NCBI RefSeq assembly: GCF_025210605.1
Contig: NZ_JAOARI010000012.1
Span: 1 to 55,307 of the forward strand
Direction of reading: 5' to 3'
Origin: Halodesulfovibrio sp.
Lineage (GTDB): Bacteria > Desulfobacterota > Desulfovibrionia > Desulfovibrionales > Desulfovibrionaceae
Length of the DNA: 55,307 bases
Under the pieces are notes generated by a model. The model was not told the origin of the DNA. It did not search any database and worked only from the letters and a program-made list of their open reading frames with translations. The position numbers were made by a program, and so were the translations under genes. Of the stretch, positions 42,276-50,388 are shown one piece after another. The stretch's first letter is position 1. Each line of letters starts with the position of its first letter.

Positions 42276-42662
42276 ATGGAAAGTTATTTGAAGGAAGCTC
42301 TGGAAATTGTCAAAGCACAAGCAAGTGTGCGGACAATGACAGAAGAAGAAATCACAACAATGGTTCGTAAGCTTGCCGGGGGTATTAAGGAAATAAGTGC
42401 AAGCTGTGCTGTTGATGATGATCCTGCACGCAAAATGATTGAGCCTAAAAAGGCTATTAAAGAAAAATCAATTACGTGCGTAGAGTGTGGAAAATCTTTC
42501 AAAATATTAACTAAAAAGCATCTTGCAACACATGGACTTACACCAGAAGAGTACCGTGCGCGTTGTGGATATAAGAAAAATACTCCGCTGGTATGTAAAT
42601 CTCTCCAGCGAGAGCGCCGCAAGAAGATGAAAGATATGCGACTGTGGGAACGCAGAGCATAA
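42276..42662 (+). CDS. MucR/Ros-family transcriptional regulator
   Basis: A 128-residue DNA-binding protein. The C-terminal half is the Ros/MucR domain: C-V-E-C, a 10-residue gap, H-L-A-T-H (zinc finger), then GLTPEEYRARCGYKKNTPLVCKSLQRERRKKMKD, the family signature. The N-terminal helical part probably oligomerises. MucR proteins are H-NS-like regulators of AT-rich genes controlling surface, motility and quorum traits in other bacteria; the targets here are unknown. The start at 42276 has AGGAGGGG 9 bp upstream. It stands alone, closed by a bidirectional terminator and preceded by the AT-rich stretch. Confidence 0.9.
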   Translation: MESYLKEALEIVKAQASVRTMTEEEITTMVRKLAGGIKEISASCAVDDDPARKMIEPKKAIKEKSITCVECGKSFKILTKKHLATHGLTPEEYRARCGYKKNTPLVCKSLQRERRKKMKDMRLWERRA

Positions 42663-42676
42663 CGGAAATCTGGGGA

Positions 42677-42711
42677 CAAAAAAAAGGGTCAATCGACCCT
42701 TTTTTTTTGTC
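42677..42711 (+). terminator. Terminator between the mucR-like gene and the CheW-like gene
   Basis: AAAGGGTC-AATC-GACCCTTT with long A- and T-runs, usable from either strand. Confidence 0.88.
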
Positions 42712-42887
42712 CAATTTATACAATGACGACATATGCGGCAACTAGAGAGTAGGACAACAATATTGGAGAAGAGGTAGTAGTGCGCGTAGCGGTAATGCAT
42801 TACTGCAAAAGTTACTTTTTTTCCTGTCGCAATGAGTTGTTGAAAGCCATCGACTCAATGTACAGTTGTTTGATTTTTTTGTGAGTA

Positions 42888-43418
42888 TTATCTCAGCTCT
42901 TCAAGCGAGAATAATATTGATTCGTTAAGAAGACGGATTTTCACCCCTGCCCGATACAATTCTTCACTTACAAACTTGCGTATAGCCTCGCGGGACTGAA
43001 TATACGACGCTGAGTTTAGTCCCGGTTTATTACTTTTTGTATTGCCGGTACTGAAGGGGATGTTTTTTCTTTTGATTACTTCAGAATCTTTGAACTGAAC
43101 TATCTTGCCAAATCTCTCAACAAGTAAAGCTAGTTGCATTGTTTCGCCTTCAATACTAGTATTGATGATTACTGCCGGATGATGAACGCGGATGGATGGC
43201 GCTGCAAGGCAAAGTTTTTTGCTTATGTCCAGCACGGAAACAGTCTCCGAGCCATAGTTTAAAATCCCTGCCATGAAGGCAGGAGCTTTAGGAACTCTGG
43301 TAATATGCTCGGGGTAAATTACCTCCTGCAACAGATGCAGCGGCAGCCCGAAGGTTTCGGAACCGGCGGAGAATGTGAATATTTTTTTAAACGCCTGTGG
43401 ACTTGTCTGAGTAAGCAT
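42888..43418 (-). CDS. CheW-like chemotaxis adaptor
   Basis: A 176-residue single CheW domain (IFTFSAGSETFGLPLHLLQEVIYPEHITRVPKAPAFMAGILNYGSETVSVLDISK is the recognisable core), which links receptors to a CheA kinase. The C-terminal part (about 125-176) departs from typical CheW. No CheA or receptor is adjacent; the nearest receptor is the MCP at 50389. I chose the ATG at 43418 with a weak GGTG upstream; 43430 (four codons longer) is also possible, while the frame back to 43520 is unlikely. Confidence 0.8.
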   Translation of the reverse strand: MLTQTSPQAFKKIFTFSAGSETFGLPLHLLQEVIYPEHITRVPKAPAFMAGILNYGSETVSVLDISKKLCLAAPSIRVHHPAVIINTSIEGETMQLALLVERFGKIVQFKDSEVIKRKNIPFSTGNTKSNKPGLNSASYIQSREAIRKFVSEELYRAGVKIRLLNESILFSLEELR

Positions 43419-43743
43419 AGATAGCACCATATATTTCTTTGAAGTGGTGGTGTTGTATCGTAGTTTGGGTGCGTTGAAAACTAGTAGCGTTTTTTTGATA
43501 ACGGTATGAAAATAAAGCACATTCTTCAGAGCAAAACTACCTATGATTATTACATATTGTGCTTGATTGTTAATTCAAACAAAAAAATACAATTGTCGTA
43601 ACATGCTGTTATTTTGCCTGAATACAAAACCTTGTGAGCCTTTCCAAAAATAGAAAAATGTTCTAGTTAAAAAGCGCCAACAGACTATCTTTCTCTCTTA
43701 TTCGGACGGTCGGGTTTAACACCAAGTATCAGGAAGGTGTGCC
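43419..43743. other. Divergent region before the rnf operon
   Basis: This gap must hold the rnf promoter. I see no convincing -35/-10 pair, palindrome or RNA structure in it. AAAAAAATACAATTGTCG around 43580-43598 is the most AT-rich part. Confidence 0.3.
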
Positions 43744-44145
43744 TTGCCAACGAGATACTTTCCAATCGCACTATTCGTTGCGATTCTTATTGCCGTTGCC
43801 TGCTACGGCTTTTTGCGTCCCGCAGAAACTGCGGCCGTGCCTATGCGTGTGCTGTTAGATAACAGCGCAGGTCTGGTTGTTTTCGACCATGCCAAGCACG
43901 TTGACGAATACGGTGTGGACTGTGAAACCTGTCACCATGAGCTTCTTGATGAAGCTGATGAGGACGGAAACATTCCCGAAGACGCAGAGCCTGCTGCATG
44001 TAGCGACTGCCATTCTAAAGTTTCTGACGATCCAGATGTACCTGGCTTGATGGACGCGTATCATCAGTCCTGCATGGGTTGCCACGAAGAAATTGATGCT
44101 GGTCCATATACACAAGACCAGTGCAATCAGTGTCACTTCAAATAG
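43744..44145 (+). CDS. Membrane-anchored tetraheme cytochrome c3-type protein, first gene of the rnf operon
   Basis: A 133-residue class III cytochrome. The N-terminal hydrophobic helix (about 6-24) is a signal or uncleaved anchor, followed by four CXXCH motifs: CETCH (60-64), CSDCH (86-90), CMGCH (110-114) and CNQCH (127-131). Outside these motifs exactly four further histidines occur, enough for bis-histidine ligation of all four hemes. It starts with TTG after AGGAAGG. With rnfC 9 bp downstream it probably exchanges electrons between the periplasmic cytochrome pool and Rnf; Desulfovibrio rnf clusters are known to carry multiheme cytochromes. Confidence 0.92.
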   Translation: MPTRYFPIALFVAILIAVACYGFLRPAETAAVPMRVLLDNSAGLVVFDHAKHVDEYGVDCETCHHELLDEADEDGNIPEDAEPAACSDCHSKVSDDPDVPGLMDAYHQSCMGCHEEIDAGPYTQDQCNQCHFK

Positions 44146-44154
44146 GGATGTCTT

Positions 44155-45351
44155 ATGAATAAGAATATTTTCATTCTGACTCATGGGGACACAGGAGCAT
44201 TTGAGACTGGTTCAGTTCCTTTCGAAGTGCGTATTCCCCTTAACGGACATGGTAAAAAGTCGGTAAAGAAAAAAACAGAAGTATATCCCGGTCTTCTTGT
44301 GGCAGATCACAAGAATCCAAAAATTGGTGATATGCACGCTGGCATTACCGGTATTGTAACGGAAGTTACAGACAAACACGTCATCATTAAAGCGCAGGAA
44401 CCTGCTGCTCCGGCAGAAGGTGAAGAGCCGAAACCTACTGGCGTAGAACCTGTTTCCATCGACTCACTTGAGGGCGATGAACTGCTGGTTGCGCTTAAAG
44501 GTCTTGGCGTGGATATTCGTCCACTCATTAGACGCTGCGAGCTGCTTGTTGTGAACGCGTTGAACCCTGAACCGGGTATCACATACGCAGAAAGCATGCT
44601 TGTGCACGCCAAAAAGACTGTTGATGCAGGTCTTGCTCTGCTCAAACGTCTTTCACCGGCTTCTAAAACTATCGTTGCACTGCCTACAGCTTCTAACGCA
44701 ACCTTTACTGATGCGGATGTCGCTTTCATTGATCCGCAGTATCCAAACAGCTTGGATGAGCTTGTCGTTGCCAAGATTACTGGCAAAGAAAGCATGAAGG
44801 GCGTTAATGTTGTTGACCTGCATACCCTCTACAACTTGGGCGCAGTCGCAGAAAGCGGTATGCCGCTAACGCACACTGTTGTGTGTGTTGAAGGCAAAAA
44901 TGTAATTGCTCCAATAGGAACTCCGGTCGGTGCTCTGCTCAAACACGCATCAATCGAAGTCTCTGATGGCGACGCTGTTATTCTGGGCGGTCCAATGCGC
45001 GGTGAGACTACGGGCGACTTGAACAAAGGCATTGCTAAAAATACCAATGCACTGTTTGTTATGCCAGCTGGTTCTACAGCGCCTATAACAGATCATCCAT
45101 GTTTCAGTTGCGGTTCTTGTCTCCAGCATTGCCCTTCGCGTATTCAGCCGAACATGATTGCTCGCTATGTGGAATTCAATGAACTTGATCTCTGCCGTCA
45201 AGCAGATATCAGCGCTTGTATTGAATGCGGATTGTGCACGTATTACTGTCCGGCTCGTCGTCCGGTGCTTCAGCTGATACGGCTTGGAAAACACAAAATA
45301 GCCCTTGAAGAAGCACAGGTTACCGCGTGTGCTTTGCAGGTTGATGAGTAG
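44155..45351 (+). CDS. rnfC: Rnf electron-transport complex subunit C
   Basis: The NADH-side cytoplasmic subunit of the ion-translocating ferredoxin:NAD+ oxidoreductase. The 398-residue protein has an N-terminal barrel-sandwich region, an acidic Pro-rich insert (about 83-98, AAPAEGEEPKP), a Rossmann-like NADH/FMN domain and two [4Fe-4S] motifs: CFSCGSCLQHCP and CIECGLCTYYCP (residues about 320-370). The C-terminus is short, without the Ala-rich extension seen in enteric RsxC. Second gene of the operon; the ribosome-binding site is AGGGATG. Confidence 0.95.
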   Translation: MNKNIFILTHGDTGAFETGSVPFEVRIPLNGHGKKSVKKKTEVYPGLLVADHKNPKIGDMHAGITGIVTEVTDKHVIIKAQEPAAPAEGEEPKPTGVEPVSIDSLEGDELLVALKGLGVDIRPLIRRCELLVVNALNPEPGITYAESMLVHAKKTVDAGLALLKRLSPASKTIVALPTASNATFTDADVAFIDPQYPNSLDELVVAKITGKESMKGVNVVDLHTLYNLGAVAESGMPLTHTVVCVEGKNVIAPIGTPVGALLKHASIEVSDGDAVILGGPMRGETTGDLNKGIAKNTNALFVMPAGSTAPITDHPCFSCGSCLQHCPSRIQPNMIARYVEFNELDLCRQADISACIECGLCTYYCPARRPVLQLIRLGKHKIALEEAQVTACALQVDE

Positions 45352-45362
45352 GAGGGGATACT

Positions 45363-46322
45363 ATGGCTAAAAAAACATTGTCCAATGCTCCTTTCCTGAG
45401 GGTAGCAGCCGCACCGCATTTACATTGTGGTGCTTCCATCAAGGGAATGATGAGCACAATATTGCTGGCACTGTTTCCGGCAGTAATTGGTGCTGTATTC
45501 TGGTACGGCATGGAAGCAGTCCGCGTTATGGCTCTTTCCATTGCCACGGCGGTTATCGTTGAAGCTCTTTGTTCCAAAATTATGGAAAAAGAAATACGTG
45601 TTGACGATCTTCATGCTGTCGTAACCGGTTTACTTTTCGCATTTATCCTTCCGGCAGATGCCCAATGGTGGCTTGTTGTGTCCGGTTCTGCCGCTACAAT
45701 GGTGCTGGGTAAAATGCTTTGGGGTAACTACGGTGGTGCACCTATTTGCGCTACCGCAGTCGGTTGGGCGTTCTGCACCATTTCATGGCCTGTGTACATG
45801 AACATTGATGCAACTATGCTGAATACGGCTTTGGTGAACCCGCTTTCTCAACTTAAATACTTTGGAATCGAATCCATCGCAGACGCATCCATGTATGACT
45901 TCTTCATCGGGCATCAGCTTGGTGCTTTAGGAGCCGTACAGGTTGGTGCTTTACTGCTTGGTGGACTTATTCTCCTCGGACGCGGCGTTATTTCATGGGA
46001 GATTCCTGTTGCAACTACGGCTTCGGTTCTGGTTGTAGGCGGAATTTACTATGCGATTGATCCTGAACTGTATGCAAATCCATTATTTCATCTGTTCACC
46101 GGTTCAACAATGCTCGCAATCTTCTTTTTGCTGACAGACTTCACATCCACGCCGAATACACGGGGCGGAAAAATCTTTTTCGGTCTCATGGCGGGCTTCC
46201 TTATCATACTCATACGCACGTATGGTCAGTACCCTGACGGGGTTTTATTTGCTGTGCTTCTTGCGAATATGATTACTCCGCTTTGTGATATGATTAAGCC
46301 TAAACCGTTTGGAGCGAGGTAA
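45363..46322 (+). CDS. rnfD: Rnf complex subunit D, apparently lacking the covalent-flavin threonine
   Basis: A 319-residue integral membrane subunit with about eight to ten hydrophobic helices. The C-terminal block TGSTMLAIFFLLTDFTSTP...GGKIFFGLMAG...IRTYGQYPDGVLFAVLLANMITPL matches RnfD/RsxD closely. In E. coli RsxD the flavin-bearing threonine is in ATPL; the aligned residues here read VNPL with N159. No [S/T]GAT motif exists elsewhere in the protein. FMN may therefore be non-covalent or absent. Starts 11 bp after rnfC behind AGGAGG. Confidence 0.94.
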   Translation: MAKKTLSNAPFLRVAAAPHLHCGASIKGMMSTILLALFPAVIGAVFWYGMEAVRVMALSIATAVIVEALCSKIMEKEIRVDDLHAVVTGLLFAFILPADAQWWLVVSGSAATMVLGKMLWGNYGGAPICATAVGWAFCTISWPVYMNIDATMLNTALVNPLSQLKYFGIESIADASMYDFFIGHQLGALGAVQVGALLLGGLILLGRGVISWEIPVATTASVLVVGGIYYAIDPELYANPLFHLFTGSTMLAIFFLLTDFTSTPNTRGGKIFFGLMAGFLIILIRTYGQYPDGVLFAVLLANMITPLCDMIKPKPFGAR

Positions 46323-46325
46323 GCT

Positions 46326-46907
46326 ATGCGTGAAATCGTAAAGATGATCGTGGTGTTGACCTGCCTTACTGGTATCGCAGGCTTTGCGTTATCCTCTCTT
46401 AAAGAGATGACCGCACCAACCATTGAGTTGCAGTTGCTTACATTTGTACAGGGACCTTCTTTGAGTCAGGTGTTACCGGGCTACACAAACGATCCTGTGC
46501 AAGAACGCAAAAAGTTCAAAAATCCTCTTACAGGAAAAGCAATCAACGTGTTCCCGCTTAAAGTTGATGGCACGCTTAAAGCTGTTGCTATCGAAGGCTT
46601 TGGCGGCGGTTACGGTGACAATATTGGCGTTATGGTCGGTTTCGACCTTGAAAACGACAAGCTTGTCGGCATCGGTATTACAACAACAAAAGAGACTCCG
46701 GGTATTGGTTCACGCATTACTGAACCGGACTTCCGTGACCGCTTTGTGGGACTCAGCGAGTCCGAAGCTAAATTGACGTCTCAAGGTGGTAAAATTGATG
46801 CCCTTTCCGGCGCAACCATTTCTTCAAATGGTACTGTTGTAGCAGTGCAGGATGCCGGTAAAGTATACGGTGCTTTGAAAAAAGAGATACTTGAAGCCTT
46901 TAAATAG
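46326..46907 (+). CDS. rnfG: Rnf complex subunit G (covalent FMN)
   Basis: A 193-residue subunit with one N-terminal transmembrane helix (about 7-24) and a periplasmic FMN-binding domain. The flavin-attachment motif is intact: S161-G-A-T164 in DALSGATISS, where ApbE links FMN by a phosphoester to threonine. GGGYGDNIGVMVGFD and TKETPGIGSRI are typical of the domain. It starts 3 bp after rnfD. Confidence 0.95.
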   Translation: MREIVKMIVVLTCLTGIAGFALSSLKEMTAPTIELQLLTFVQGPSLSQVLPGYTNDPVQERKKFKNPLTGKAINVFPLKVDGTLKAVAIEGFGGGYGDNIGVMVGFDLENDKLVGIGITTTKETPGIGSRITEPDFRDRFVGLSESEAKLTSQGGKIDALSGATISSNGTVVAVQDAGKVYGALKKEILEAFK

Positions 46908-46926
46908 GTCGCAAGGATAACGTGAG

Positions 46927-46941
46927 CGCGCGTAACGCGCG
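46927..46941 (+). other. GC-rich hairpin between rnfG and rnfE
   Basis: CGCGCG-TAA-CGCGCG lies just before the rnfE ribosome-binding site. It is very GC-rich in a moderate-GC operon and may affect mRNA stability or rnfE translation. There is no T-run. Confidence 0.45.
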
Positions 46942-46957
46942 ATGTGAGGAGAAAAAT

Positions 46958-47629
46958 ATGGCCAAAATGTGGAAAGAGTTTTCCAAGGGCCTATGGGCAG
47001 AATTACCTCCGTTCCGGCTCCTGCTTGGTTTATGTCCAACTCTTGCGGTTACCACCACAGCAGAAAACGGCTTCGGTATGGGGATAGCAGTAGTGTTTGT
47101 TATCACACTGTCCAGCTTTATCGTCTCGGCAATCCGAAAGATTATTCCTAAAAAAGTTCGTATCGCCTGTTATATTACAGTCGCTGCATCTCTTGTAGTA
47201 GCTGTAGAATTGCTGATGCAGGCGTACGCTTACCCGTTATATCAGCAGCTTGGTATTTTTGTACCATTGATCGTTGTTAACTGCCTTATTCTCGGCAGGG
47301 CGGAAGCCTTTGCAGGTAAGAACCCTATACATCTGGCAGTAGCAGATGCTCTGGGTATGGGTATTGGTTTTACCCTGTCACTTACCTTCCTTGGTGCAAT
47401 TCGTGAATTACTGGGAACCGGCTATGTCTTCGGCATAGAAGTTCTCTCCGGTTCATTTCAGCCGGTTAAATTCATGGTTGCAGCACCGGGTGCATTTGTG
47501 GCGCTTGGTCTTATCCTTGCCGGAATGAACTACCTGAGCATTCTTCAGGCAAAACGCCGTGGCGACCCTGCTCCGGAAAACCCAACTACAGGCTGTGATG
47601 CATGTCGCGCCTGTGCTGGTCACAAGTAA
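46958..47629 (+). CDS. rnfE: Rnf complex subunit E
   Basis: A 223-residue integral membrane protein with six predicted helices of the RnfA/E (NqrD/E) family. GLWAELPPFRLLLGLCPTLAVT and IFVPLIVVNCLILGRAEAFA contain the conserved cysteines near the membrane centre, proposed to hold an intramembrane iron site with RnfA. A short Cys-containing tail (GCDACRACAGHK) is unusual: three cysteines in 12 residues on the C-terminus. The start at 46958 follows GAGGAG; the upstream in-frame GTG at 46922 is inside a hairpin region and is rejected. Confidence 0.94.
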   Translation: MAKMWKEFSKGLWAELPPFRLLLGLCPTLAVTTTAENGFGMGIAVVFVITLSSFIVSAIRKIIPKKVRIACYITVAASLVVAVELLMQAYAYPLYQQLGIFVPLIVVNCLILGRAEAFAGKNPIHLAVADALGMGIGFTLSLTFLGAIRELLGTGYVFGIEVLSGSFQPVKFMVAAPGAFVALGLILAGMNYLSILQAKRRGDPAPENPTTGCDACRACAGHK

Positions 47630-47645
47630 CTGGAGGTAGTATACT

Positions 47646-48221
47646 ATGGAATATTTCCTGCTTTTTATCTCCGCGATCTTCGTTAACAACATCGTTCTTG
47701 CCCAGTATCTGGGACAGTGCCCGTACCTTGGCTGCTCCAAGGAAAAAGGGGTATCCATCGGTATGGGCGGTGCGGTTATCTTTGTTATGGTTATCGCAAC
47801 CCCTTTGACATGGGTTATTCAGAACTACGTGCTTGTGCCGCTTGAACTGGGGTACTTGCAAACCATTATGTTTATTCTGGTTATTGCATCGCTCGTACAG
47901 CTTGTAGAAATGTTTTTGAAGAAATCCGTACCACCGTTGTACAACGCGCTTGGTATCTTTCTTCCGCTCATTACTACAAACTGCGCGGTTCTCGGTGTTG
48001 CAATTCTCGTTCAGCGTAAAGAATTCGACCTCGGTCTTTCAATATTCTACTCATTTGCTTCAGGCTTAGGCTTCTTACTTGCGTTAGTCTTGCTTGCAGC
48101 AATTCGCGAACGGCTGGAAGTTACCCATCTGCCAAAATCTATGCAGGGTGTTTCTGCTGCGCTGGTGATGGCTGGTATCATGTCTCTGTCCTTCATGGCC
48201 TTTAAGGGCATGATCTCTTAG
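47646..48221 (+). CDS. rnfA: Rnf complex subunit A
   Basis: A 191-residue integral membrane protein paired with RnfE as an inverted-topology homologue. It has six hydrophobic helices, with FVNNIVLAQYLGQCPYLGCSK and GIFLPLITTNCAVLGVAI conserved, including the central cysteines. It forms the translocation core with RnfD and RnfE. Starts 16 bp after rnfE with GGAGGTAG upstream. Confidence 0.95.
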   Translation: MEYFLLFISAIFVNNIVLAQYLGQCPYLGCSKEKGVSIGMGGAVIFVMVIATPLTWVIQNYVLVPLELGYLQTIMFILVIASLVQLVEMFLKKSVPPLYNALGIFLPLITTNCAVLGVAILVQRKEFDLGLSIFYSFASGLGFLLALVLLAAIRERLEVTHLPKSMQGVSAALVMAGIMSLSFMAFKGMIS

Positions 48222-48278
48222 GCACAGGGTTATATGCATGTGACTCCCCTTGCGGGATAAACTAACAAGGATAGCATT

Positions 48279-49181
48279 ATGGTTTTGACATCTGTCCTTT
48301 CATTGCTAGCTCTGGGCTTTTTCTGTGCGGTTGTGCTGTCAGCAGCATCCCGTGTCTTCTATGTAGAAGAAGACCCAAGAGTAGAGGCAATCTGTGAAGC
48401 ACTTCCGGGTGCTAACTGCGGCGGTTGTGGCTATGCCGGTTGTGAAGCGTACGCCATTGCCGTTATTACTGACCCTGATGTATCTGCCGGACTTTGTTGT
48501 GCCGGTGGCGCCGAAGTAACAGTAGCAGTATCAGAACTTTCCGGTAAAGCAGCCGGTGGCGATGATCCGGAAATTTCCTTCCGCCGTTGTGTGAAGGATC
48601 AAGGCAAGGTTCAGAAAAAATTCGAATATCAGGGCGTACAGTCATGTACAGCAGCAGGCTTGCTGCAAGACGGCCCTGATGCTTGTAAATACTCCTGTCT
48701 TGGCTACGGTGACTGTGTAAAAGCATGTCCGTTCGATGCCATGTACATTGAGAACAATCTGGTTATTATCGACCCTGAAATGTGTGTAGCCTGTGGCGCA
48801 TGTATCAACGTCTGCCCGAACCATGTTCTGGAAATGATACCGCGTCGCGCTCGTGTTCAGGTTTTCTGTTCTACTCAGGACAAAATGAAAGCTGTTATGG
48901 ACGTGTGTGAAGCTGGCTGTATCAACTGCATGAAGTGCGTGAAGAAATGTCCAGCAAAGGCTATTTCTCAGGTAAATGGTCAAATCAAAATAGATCAGGC
49001 TGCGTGTCTTGCATATGGGCCTGATTGTGACGAAGTGTGTGTTGATGCGTGTCCGCGTGACATTCTGCGTCTTATGTGTCCTGTAGGTATCAGTGCGAAA
49101 GCACAGGAAGCCGCAGAAGCAAAAGCCGCTGCGGAAGCAGCCAAGGCAGCAGAAACAGAAACTCCACAGCCAACCGCCTAA
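48279..49181 (+). CDS. rnfB: Rnf complex subunit B (ferredoxin-accepting)
   Basis: A 300-residue subunit that takes electrons from ferredoxin. An N-terminal helix (about 4-24) is followed by the Fe-S domain CEALPGANCGGCGYAGC. Then come several [4Fe-4S] motifs: CLGYGDCVKACP, CVACGACINVCP, CINCMKCVKKCP and a last partial set (CDEVCVDACP). The tail (about 272-300) is almost entirely Ala/Glu/Lys, a likely flexible or helical extension. Last rnf subunit gene, 14 bp before apbE. The ferredoxin at 13401 is a plausible donor. Confidence 0.95.
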   Translation: MVLTSVLSLLALGFFCAVVLSAASRVFYVEEDPRVEAICEALPGANCGGCGYAGCEAYAIAVITDPDVSAGLCCAGGAEVTVAVSELSGKAAGGDDPEISFRRCVKDQGKVQKKFEYQGVQSCTAAGLLQDGPDACKYSCLGYGDCVKACPFDAMYIENNLVIIDPEMCVACGACINVCPNHVLEMIPRRARVQVFCSTQDKMKAVMDVCEAGCINCMKCVKKCPAKAISQVNGQIKIDQAACLAYGPDCDEVCVDACPRDILRLMCPVGISAKAQEAAEAKAAAEAAKAAETETPQPTA

Positions 49182-49195
49182 TAGGAGCAAAGACT

Positions 49196-50206
49196 ATGAC
49201 TACATCTCGTCGACAGTTCCTGCAGGCTTGCGGTGTGCTCGGTCTTGGTGCCGCTGTAACCGGCGTGCCAGCAGTAGCGTCCGCCACACGTGTGGGTGAC
49301 GAATATAAAGTGCAGGAAACCCGTTTTATGATGGGTACTGTGGTAACCATTACCGCGCTGCACTCCTCCAAGCAGCTTGGAGAAGAAGCCATTGGGCGTA
49401 GTTTCGAAGAAATTACGCGACTCGAAGCACTTCTTAGCCGCTACAAAAGCGATTCTCCTGTTTCTGTCTTGAACAGAGACGGACGTGTTTCCGGTATTCC
49501 ACAGGAGCTTGCAGAAGTTGTGCGTAGCGCACGGTTGCTCAACAAGCTTTCTGACAGCGCATTTGATGTAACCATCAAGCCTGTTGTTGACCTGTATAGC
49601 GCAAAAGCTGACCGGAAGAGTGATATGGCTCTTTCAAGAGCAGAGTTTGAAGAAGCACTTGCTCTTGTTGATGCTGACTCACTGATTCAAAAGCGTAACT
49701 CTATCCGCCTTAACCGTGAAGGCATGGGAATTACGCTGGACGGCATTGCAAAAGGTTACATCGTGGATAAAGCTTCAGCAGTTCTTGCTGCACATGGCGC
49801 TAAAAATCACATGATTAACGCCGGAGGCGATATCCGTACTATGGGTGAAAAAGCAGGCAGCAAACCTTGGGTTGTTGCTGTGCAGGACCCTGAAAAGAAA
49901 GGGCACTATCCTGCTGTGATCCAGATGAATACTGGTGCACTTGCCACTTCTGGCGGGTATGAAGTGTTTTACGATAAGAACCATATGTACCATCACTTGG
50001 TAAGTCCTCAATCCGGCTTGAGTCCTAATAATGTTGCATCTGTTTCTGTTATGGCTCCAAGTGTTATGGAAGCAGACGCCCTTGCTACAGCAGCATTCAT
50101 CATGCAGTCTCGCAAGGGACTACAGTTTATTAAGTCACTTAATGGACGTGAAGCGCTTATTGTGACTAAAGATGGTATGAAATTAAGTACCCCTCACTTT
50201 GGTTAG
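49196..50206 (+). CDS. apbE: FAD:protein FMN transferase
   Basis: Transfers FMN from FAD onto threonine of Rnf/Nqr subunits in the periplasm; the last gene of the rnf operon. The 336-residue precursor has a twin-arginine signal (SRRQFLQACG, then a hydrophobic stretch to about 30). Conserved ApbE segments include FMMGTVVTI, GITLDGIAKGYIVDKA, NAGGDIRTMG, and ALATSGGYEVFY with HHLVSPQSG. The obvious local substrate is RnfG (T164); RnfD seems to lack its target. The ATG at 49196 follows TAGGAG; the longer frame to 49076 overlaps rnfB. Confidence 0.95.
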   Translation: MTTSRRQFLQACGVLGLGAAVTGVPAVASATRVGDEYKVQETRFMMGTVVTITALHSSKQLGEEAIGRSFEEITRLEALLSRYKSDSPVSVLNRDGRVSGIPQELAEVVRSARLLNKLSDSAFDVTIKPVVDLYSAKADRKSDMALSRAEFEEALALVDADSLIQKRNSIRLNREGMGITLDGIAKGYIVDKASAVLAAHGAKNHMINAGGDIRTMGEKAGSKPWVVAVQDPEKKGHYPAVIQMNTGALATSGGYEVFYDKNHMYHHLVSPQSGLSPNNVASVSVMAPSVMEADALATAAFIMQSRKGLQFIKSLNGREALIVTKDGMKLSTPHFG

Positions 50207-50226
50207 TATAAATACTCATTATTATA

Positions 50227-50266
50227 AGAGCCAGCCTGCTATGCAGGCTGGCTCTTTTTTTATGTA
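50227..50266 (+). terminator. Terminator of the rnf operon
   Basis: A perfect 13-bp stem AGAGCCAGCCTGC / GCAGGCTGGCTCT with a TAT loop, followed by TTTTTTT. Confidence 0.95.
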
Positions 50267-50388
50267 AAAAAAATGAATTTTAGTTTATCGCATAAGTAAT
50301 TGCAAAAAACACTTCTGTTACAATTGTAATTTACACTTAAGTTTTTATTTCTAGCTCCGATCAGCTATTTGAATAAAAGGAGGAGACG

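Noticed and set aside
50318..50329. TTACAATTGTAA upstream of the MCP as part of one regulon with the icd palindromes
   Set aside because: The half-site spacing differs (0, 2 and 4 bp), so a single regulator is unlikely; AT-rich DNA makes such palindromes by chance.
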